Assembly (NCBI GenBank): GCA_949752735.1
Contig: OX457053.1
Location: forward strand, 3,069,584 to 3,133,583
DNA: 64,000 bases
Direction: 5' to 3'
Origin: Lumbricus terrestris
Lineage: Eukaryota; Annelida; Clitellata; Crassiclitellata; Lumbricidae
The notes beneath the pieces were generated by a model, which ran no database searches, was not told where the DNA came from, and worked only from the letters and a program-made list of their open reading frames with translations. The translations under genes were made by a program, and so were the position numbers. Every line of letters starts with the position of its first letter. The first letter of the stretch is position 1. Shown one piece after another: positions 56,831 to 64,000 of this stretch.

Positions 56831-57464
56831 GCATGGACATGAGAATGCCGTGGAAAAAGCCAGAGACAGGACTGTTTGGAGAAGTACAGTTAAAGCCTCA
56901 TCGTCGGCCCACGCTTGATGGATCATGGACGAGAGAAGACACATTCGTAAGGTGCTTTGCGTTCTAGGCAACTTCCATTGCTGAATAATTCTAGCCACAA
57001 TCCTGACTTAATTGCTAGACCTTTCAGATTTCCAGTTCTCATATCTTTGAAACGTTGATAATTTTGTACTTACACTATTACCGCATCCCTTTAAAACATA
57101 TTCTTGTCTTTGTCACGCAGTTCAGCGAATTTACATTTAAATATAATGCGTGAACCTATAGCACACAAGTAGGGCCAATAGACTAAGTTCATACAAATAT
57201 CATTAGCCCTGTACATGCGCAATTATACAAAATATACATGCAGCAGCACAGGCCTATAATTATACTTCGTAGTAGGCCTAGTTTCTGTTTAACGACAATG
57301 TGTGATTTAAGAGAGATCATTAGCATCCCCTCCTCTTTTATCCATGCTTTGGACTAAAGATTGGCTGAGTCGCATATATACATCAATGCACATAAATTAT
57401 ACACAATTTGTTTATGAAACACACTTGAGTACATATAAGATGTATAAAATTAATAAAATTAAAT

Positions 57465-57754
57465 ACATATATACACATACATACACACATACATACATAT
57501 ACATAGGCCTACATACATACATACATACATACATACATACATACATACATACATACATACATACATACATACATACATACATACATACATACATAGGCCT
57601 ACATACATACATACATACATACATACACACACACACATACATACATACATACATACATACATACATACATACATACATACATACATACATACATACATAC
57701 ATACATACATACATACATACATACATACATACATACATACATACATACATACAC
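57465..57754. repeat. (ACAT)n microsatellite
   Basis: About 60 ACAT units, broken twice by TAGGCCTACAT and once by an (AC)n run. The long Tyr/Ile/His/Thr and Met/Tyr/Val/Cys ORFs are artefacts. Confidence 0.98.
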
Positions 57755-58324
57755 AAGCACGCGCTGTATAATCTCCTCTCCAGTTGGATGGACCTCCGCT
57801 AAAAATAGATCGTCACTTGCGTGGTCATCGTGATATGACAGATTGACAGCTGTCAATCATCGTCCGTTGCATCTCGCTTATTTGCATGACACAGCAGCAT
57901 CCTCGGTCAATCAACAGGTAGGCTTAAGACCAGCAGCAGGTAGGCTCAAACTATCCCATCATCAACTGGTGAAGATGGTGTGCGTGCTTCCAATGTTGAC
58001 ACAGACCTGATCAAGGCCTTCGAGTGGACATCTAGAATCCACACCACGGATCATGTCAATCAAGTCTCCTCTAGACCCTTGACCACATCTATGTCTCACT
58101 CAAAAGTCTTGTTGTTTTATGCAAAACTGAGGCTTCATCATGTGTGTCTACTAATTAATGGCCTGACGAATCAAGGTACGTCTGTCACAGAGTCTACCTC
58201 ATTCCTTTTCTCCTCGTTTAATGACACATGGTCTTTAATAACAGTCTCTTTTTAGTCGCACGAAATTGCTACTGTACGTGTCAGTTAAGAGTTCCGAGCA
58301 AGTGAGATATCATAGGCCTATTAT

Positions 58325-58411
58325 CGCCTTTTATTGTTATTATTATTGTTATTATTATTGTTATTATTATTATAATTTTTATTGTTATGTTATGCTTGTT
58401 ATTATTATTGC

Positions 58412-58460
<49 letters not shown>

Positions 58461-58490
58461 GTTATTATCATCATCATCATTATCATTAAT
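58325..58490. repeat. (ATT)n microsatellite
   Basis: TTATTATTG interrupted repeats then about 20 uninterrupted TTA units (58405-58460), then (ATC)n. Confidence 0.97.
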
Positions 58491-58699
58491 ATCAGACCTG
58501 ATACTATTGACTTCTTCGTTAAACAGACTACTCAAGCAGAGTTCCTGTCTTCAAACCGAAAACAGTCACAGAATATAACTCATGAACTTATAGTAACCGT
58601 CACCATACGGATAATTGCAACCAAACTACACATGGAACCAGACATAGGCCTAATGGATTACCCAAGAAGTCGAATCGCACGCCCGTAGGTCAGACTGGT

Positions 58700-59805
58700 C
58701 AGTCGACAAGTCTTAGTGACTTGCACGATTCATCAGCATGCGACTTACACGACTAAGTTGCCGAAGTCTGACGATAACTTGTTGAGTCAATCTGGGAATT
58801 GATTCTTCAGAGAAGCGAGCAATTTAGATCAGTCATCAAACGCCGTTGAGTGTTCTGAGTAGGCTAAGTCAAGTCAAGATGGAGAACAGTAAACAGTTTT
58901 CTATTCAACATTGATTGACGTTCGCTTGAAGAGATTTGATTTTACAAACGCTTAACATAATTATTATTATTATTATTATTATTATTATGTGCGGAGTAAT
59001 GATTGCCCAACGAAGACCAGCCATCATTCATTTTGGAAACACGTTCATTTATCTTCACAGGTCAGTATGCGAAGTTCGACTTTTATTATTGATTTTCTGT
59101 ACATAGATCTTTGAGCTTCTTTTATTCTCTCCTCTATTAACCATCTTTCTTTCTTTCTTTTCCACATAATTTCTTCATTCCTTTAAAAGTCTTAATTTTT
59201 TGCTCAATTCCACCTTCTCTGACAAAATTAATTTTCTCTCCATACGTCCTTTTGACATCTTCAGATGACTTTAACTCACTTCAAATGACATAATAGTTCG
59301 TTCGTAATTATTATAGGCCTATTATTTCCAGCGCTCTAGCAAACAACCCATTGATCTGAATTTGATTTTTAATCCTAAGCTATAAAATCAAAGTTTGTTA
59401 TTGTTTTTCTGTGTGTAAGCTTATGTCTGTTTGTCGCAAGAAAGGCTCTGAAACCGTATGCATGTGAATGACGAAGCATTATTTTTTATAATCTTACTAG
59501 AATTTGTAGGTCAATCTGACCAGTTTCAGATCTCAATTCACTTTAAAACCCGAGATATTCGACCTATTCATTCAACTCCTGTCGCACTTGATCGGCCAGT
59601 GCAGCAATTGCGCTAATTAACAGCAATTCTTGCAACTAGGCCTAGGCCTAGGCCTATATCTAATTGGATTTTGTGGTTATTATTTTGTTGGTTGTTAAGG
59701 AAGGATCGTTTTCTCTACTGCTAGACTTCAGCTAATCAACTTCTTCTATGACAGATGAATATATCAGTTAATTCCTTGCATCGTTTGTCTTAGATTCATC
59801 TGAGA
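58700..59805. other. upstream region of the CD109-like gene
   Basis: No gene recognised. It contains (ATT)n at 58962-58988 and a small CTAGGCCTAGGCCTAGGCCT repeat near 59637. No convincing TATA element before 59806. Confidence 0.5.
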
Positions 59806-62800
59806 ATGATGCTACGACTAAGATGGTCGACGATGATGTTCATCATTGCGTTGGCTGCGTTTCTTCCATCTTCCGTTTCTCAAAACGACGGCGGATACAG
59901 GCTACCAACGTTCCAGTAAATATAATATTAGACAAATAAATAAATATAATATAATATTAGATAAATAAATAAATAAATAAATAAATACAATAACTTATTA
60001 CGACGAAGATCTTATTGGGATAGAATTAACATCACCAGCTGAAATAATATCGATTGCCTATGAACTCCGAACCACTCACAGTAGAGGGCTAGATGAGATT
60101 GACCCCCAGTTAGCCAAACATGTCATAGAAGCTATTTCAATTCCTCTGACAGAAATAATAAATTGCTCCATTGTTAGTGGAATTGTTCCTAATAGTTTGA
60201 AAATTGCCAAAATAATTCCCATCTTTAAGGCCGGAGATAGGAATCAATTAAGTAACTATCGACCAATATCTATCTTGCCATATTTCTCCAAGTTTTTTGA
60301 AAAGATTATTTACCGAAGAATAATGACATATCTAACAGTAAAGAATATATTGTACACAAGTCAGTATGGCTTTCGAACAGGCCACTCTACATACATGGCC
60401 GTAATGGAAATGTATGATAAAATCTCTGAAGCCAAGGAGGAAAACCACTTTTCTATGGGTGTCTTCTTTGACTTATCTAAAGCATTTGACACGGTGAATC
60501 ATAAAATTCTGATAAGCAAACTTGAACATTATGGCATAAGAGGTGTATGTCTTGATTGGCTTATAGATTACTTAAGAAATAGAAAGCAGAGTGTCTTATA
60601 TAACGGGAACATTTCACATGAAACTGATGTTACTTGTGGTGTGCCACAAGGTTCAGTACTGGGTCCACTTTTGTTTCTAATATATGTGAATGATATTTCG
60701 AACAGCTCGTCATTACTCAGCTTTGTCATGTTTGCTGATGACACCAATGTGTTTATGTCAGATAAAGCTATTGAAGTCTTGGTTAAAAAAATTAATGCCG
60801 AATTAAAACTTGTAGGCGATTGGTTCAAAGCCAACAAATTATCGCTGAACCTTGAGAAGACGAATTTTATTTTGTTCTGCTCTAAAATTAAACTTAGAAC
60901 AGCAACAAATTGCAATATATCAATTAAAATAGATGAACAATGTATTTGTAGGGTATCATCAACCAAATTTTTGGGTGTTCACATTGATGAACAATTAACA
61001 TGGAGGGAGCATATAAACTCTATATCCAAAAAGATATCAAAAAATATAGGCATAATCTCTCGTGTTCGACACCTTATGCCGCGAGATATACTTGTGAATT
61101 TATATTACTCTTTGATATACCCTTATATGTCATATTGTAATATTACGTGGGCTTCCACATACCACACTCGTTTAACTATTTTGACAACCCTACAAAAGCG
61201 AGCTGTTCGAATTATATGCAATGCACCTTTTAGAGCCCACACACAACCATTATTCAGTGATTTGAAAATTCTGCCTTTTGACTACATTAATAAACTACAA
61301 ATTGGAGTATTTATGTATAAACTTCACAGAAATCTAATCATAACAAGCTTCAACCACTGGTTTTGTAAAAATTCAGACGTTCATGGACATTATACACGAT
61401 CTGTAAATAGATACCACCAAAGAAGTGTTCGTACCACTACTGGACTGCATAGTATTAGAATATGTGGACCGTCGATGTGGAATTCTCTGCCTATTGATCT
61501 TACTTCTATAACTACAATGTACCAATTCAAATACAAATTGAAATTATTTATTTTGGATACTATTGCATAATTGCACAAAATGGTTTTGTTTTGAAGTGCA
61601 CTACCTACACGTGCACTGTTGTATTCTCTTAACTGTTGTGTTTTTAGTTTTTTTTTTAGCTTAGTTTAGTTTAGTTTAGTCTGTTTGTTATTTTGTTTTC
61701 CCCACTTGTTTAAGTTGCAGAAAGTTGATGATAGATTGATTCTTCGTGTAATTAGGGCAACCCTGTTAGCGGAACCTTACGTTCCTTTGGGCTTAACCCT
61801 TTGACATCTATGCATGTGACATTCTCAACTACTGTCTGTTTGTGCTATACTGTATGTATACATATACATGATGATCAATAAAGTATATTGATTGATTGAT
61901 TGATTGATTCACATATCATTGAGAGATAGACGTACAATAATTATTGTGTTTGCGTCCATAATCAGTAATCACATGCAGTCATGCATAAGAGTCTATTGAT
62001 TCTAATCCTCATATTGATCTAATCTAATCTAGTATAATTTCATCTAATCAAAATATAATATTGGCTGGATCTATGACTATTCTGTTGATCTGTTTGATCA
62101 GAGAATTCCTGATCGTGGCTCCTAAGACGGTTCGTCCTAACCAGGTCTACGAAGTTCACGTTACTCTCAGCCAATGTTACTACGACAAATCCATTCTTAT
62201 GAAGGCCGTTCTCAGTCGAGATGGAACGGAATACGCGTCAGGATCTGTTCCATTCAAAGAGACTGGAACAAAAGTCATTCAGCTCAAGGTTCGCTCGTCC
62301 ACTACATCTTTCTAGTCAGTCTATATGTAATGTTATGTAACGTAATGTAAATCTTCCAGAATTCCTCACCGCCCACAAAAGCCACGCCAGGGAGACCAGC
62401 TTATTCACCGGCGCTGATCTATCGGTCAGCCAGTCAAATCAGTCAGTCAGTCAATTGGTCGGTCGGTCAGTCAGTTAGTTAGTCAGTAAAGGGGTCGTTT
62501 TTTCTGCCAGTCGGGCAGTTGAGTCTATAGCATCATCTAAGCATGAGTCAAAAGCGCCTCCAATTAGAGGAGTGGCTCTAAAATGCCAGTCAAGTCAGTC
62601 AGTCAGTCAGTCAGTCAGCCAGTCAGTCAGTCAGTCAGTCAGTCAGTCAGTCAGTCAGTCAGTCAGTCAGTCAGTCAGTCAGTCAATTTAATCATGACTG
62701 ACCTTGCATACACGTGTAAGAGTAACTAAGTCCTCTTTCTTCCTCTGTGTCTTTTATCTTTATGTCCGTTGTGTGTAGGTTCCCGTGTCCGTGCGCGAGG

Positions 62801-63743
62801 GTGTTCATAAGCTGATAGTGGAGGGTCTTGTGGAGACTGCTGGTATCAGACCTCAGGTCCTGGCCAATGGATCTAACGTCGCCTCTTATGCTAACTACCA
62901 ACCAATCTTCCACAACGAATCTCTGCTCGTCTTCAGTCCGAAGTGGGTTTCCATGTTCTTCCTCACCGACAGACCGGGATATGTCTCTCCTCACTCGGGT
63001 AGGCCACTCCTTGTTCCTTGACCACAGAGCAGATAGTAGGCCTACTGTACAGAGTCACTTAATTGACAAGCTTAAGGCAAGCTTATAGCTTACATTTGAG
63101 AGAAACTTCACATCAACCGTCATCAAAGGTCGAATTCAAGGAGAATCGTAGGAGAACCGCTTTACGGAGTTGCCCGAAAAGTAAAGCAAGAACATTAGGT
63201 GTGCATGGTTATGGCATCATTGGTGCTTTCTTAAATAAAAAATCAAATGCCACTGGGATCAGCAAATTCAGATGAACAGTTTTGTTTATTGAGTGCAAGG
63301 CTAACAAGTGTTGGTTAAATTCGCAATACAAATCTGCTGCGTTTCGTTTTTGTTTCAGTTTGGTTTCGAATCGTCGCCGTTTATCCAGATCTGAAACCAG
63401 CCGTTGGATCGATGACGGTTTACATTCGAGTTAGTAAGAACTACGAACATATCGATATAATTCATGGGAAAATAATATTGTTTATTATCCGAATTTAACT
63501 ATAATTTTTACCGCATTGGTCTCTATCTGCTGTCAAAGCTGTTAGCGTCAAATTAGCCTACTTTATAAAAGACAATTTGCTACGTGTGTTGACTACTTTT
63601 GGACAGGGCACATAGAAGAGCTCAGCATAAAATTTGGTGCGCTAAACTGACTTTGAATTTCATGAAATCAACCTGGATTATTTGCATTCAGGATTCGAAA
63701 GGAAATTTCGTGAGAAGATGGATTCAGCGATATCTCAATTTTG
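59806..63743 (+). CDS. CD109 / alpha-2-macroglobulin-family protein, N-terminal part (runs off the window)
   Basis: Exons 59806-59915, 62102-62288, 62779-62998, 63359-63429 and 63692-63743, phases 2, 0, 1, 0, 1, all with GT-AG ends, encode 213 residues and continue beyond 64000. Residues 1-25 are a signal peptide (basic MMLRLRW, hydrophobic MFIIALAAFLPSSVS). Then a first macroglobulin domain EFLIVAPKTVRPNQVYEVHV, a second region MFFLTDRPGYVSPHSG-VWFRIVAVYPDLKP (family form: TDKP.YKP…V.FR) and DSKGNFVRRWIQ. Members are secreted or GPI-anchored, thioester-containing protease traps or opsonins; CD109 modulates TGF-beta signalling. The bait region and thioester would be to the right. The ATG ATG at 59806/59809 leaves start choice open by one residue. 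Intron 1 contains a sense LINE. Subfamily (CD109, TEP or A2M) cannot be settled. Confidence 0.88.
59985..61908 (+). mobile_element. 5'-truncated L2/CR1-like LINE in CD109-like intron 1
   Basis: The open frame can be read from about 59985 (…ELTSPAEIISIAYEL) to a stop at 61570. Reverse transcriptase motifs in order: KIAKIIPIFKAGD, NYRPISILP, QYGFRTGHST, FFDLSKAFDTVNH, GVPQGSVLGPLLF, and the catalytic FADD (about 60730), then STKFLGVHIDEQLTW and the C-terminal ICGPSMWNSLPIDL. The endonuclease domain is missing, as in most 5'-truncated copies. A (AAAT)n run abuts the 5' end. The 3' UTR ends with CAATAAAGTATATTGATTG and a (TTGA)n tail, same as at 11910-12100. The RT frame is uninterrupted, so insertion is recent. 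Confidence 0.92.
62400..62692. repeat. (CAGT)n-rich minisatellite and microsatellite
   Basis: CAGTCAGTCAG runs at 62425-62480 with GGTCGGTCGG variants and again at 62590-62685 uninterrupted, in intron 2 of the CD109-like gene. A LINE-tail-like AAAGCGCCTCCAATTAGAGG/AGTGGCTCT segment at about 62550 lies between. Confidence 0.93.
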
Positions 63744-64000
63744 GTCAGTTTTCTAATTTTGACCTTCATCCGCAGCAGCGAATTGCTCTGTATTCTGTAA
63801 TTAGCCTACTTTGTATTGCATCCTGCGGCAAGAGGTCGTCTTTCTATTGTGTTGTATTATCTATCTATATTTCGTTTATTAAAAAAATTTAGCTGAAGTA
63901 CTGCATAGTAATCAACTAATCATTGCATCGCTTTGCATATGTATCGGCGTCTTGTATTTTTTTTATTGAACTCATTTAAATGTGATCTCTGTATGTCCTC

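Noticed and set aside
57344..57856. Long ORFs of Tyr/Ile/His/Thr and of Met/Tyr/Val/Cys
   Set aside because: They are translations of the (ACAT)n microsatellite in several frames.
58281..58578. Asn-rich and Leu-rich ORFs
   Set aside because: Translations of (ATT)n repeats on both strands.

Overview
The window is nuclear genomic DNA from a multicellular animal, most likely a marine invertebrate. The evidence is intron-split genes with GT-AG junctions, orthologues of human FBXW2, ANKRD13 and APPBP2, an alpha-2-macroglobulin/CD109-type gene, and introns crowded with LINEs, tRNA-derived SINEs, hAT and Tc1/mariner elements and microsatellites. The hexamer AGGCCT recurs often, which I associate loosely with echinoderm-like genomes. 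The species cannot be fixed from sequence alone. A 200-base run of N at 1383-1582 is an assembly gap inside a minisatellite.

Layout, left to right: (1) 1704-4405, plus strand: the last three exons of an alpha/beta-hydrolase-like gene. (2) 5562-9138, plus: a complete four-exon FBXW2-like F-box/WD40 gene. (3) 12229-22052, plus: a complete fourteen-exon ANKRD13-family gene (ankyrin repeats, GPCR-chaperone region, four ubiquitin-interacting motifs). (4) 28424-51465, minus: an APPBP2-like TPR gene, with twelve exons found and one conserved exon of about 57 nt not located. (5) 59806 to the right edge, plus: signal peptide and first macroglobulin domains of a CD109/A2M-like gene, cut by the window end. 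FBXW2 and APPBP2 are substrate receptors of cullin-RING ubiquitin ligases and ANKRD13 reads ubiquitin chains. Their adjacency is probably chance synteny, since animal genes are not organised as operons of this kind.

The most unusual part is the 9.7-kb APPBP2 intron at 34256-43964. It holds a nest of elements whose insertion order can be read from perfect 8-bp target duplications. An outer hAT element (35011-43728) was entered by an element with TAGGGCTGTTG ends (35089-42942). That element carries an uninterrupted 884-residue ORF of the DUF7869 type, with a coding minisatellite, and a 2.8-kb foldback element with tandem ~197-bp units. The ORF has no hAT-transposase hallmarks but does show an arrangement of acidic residues compatible with an RNase H-like nuclease.

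Other notable structure: two genes (ANKRD13 and APPBP2) have a minisatellite whose repeat unit includes the exon's 5' splice site. A LINE 3'-tail hairpin is shared with a tRNA-SINE and scattered at least twenty times. A degenerate telomere-like array lies between inverted arms at 53.9-54.2 kb. At least four further elements have exact 8-bp target duplications.
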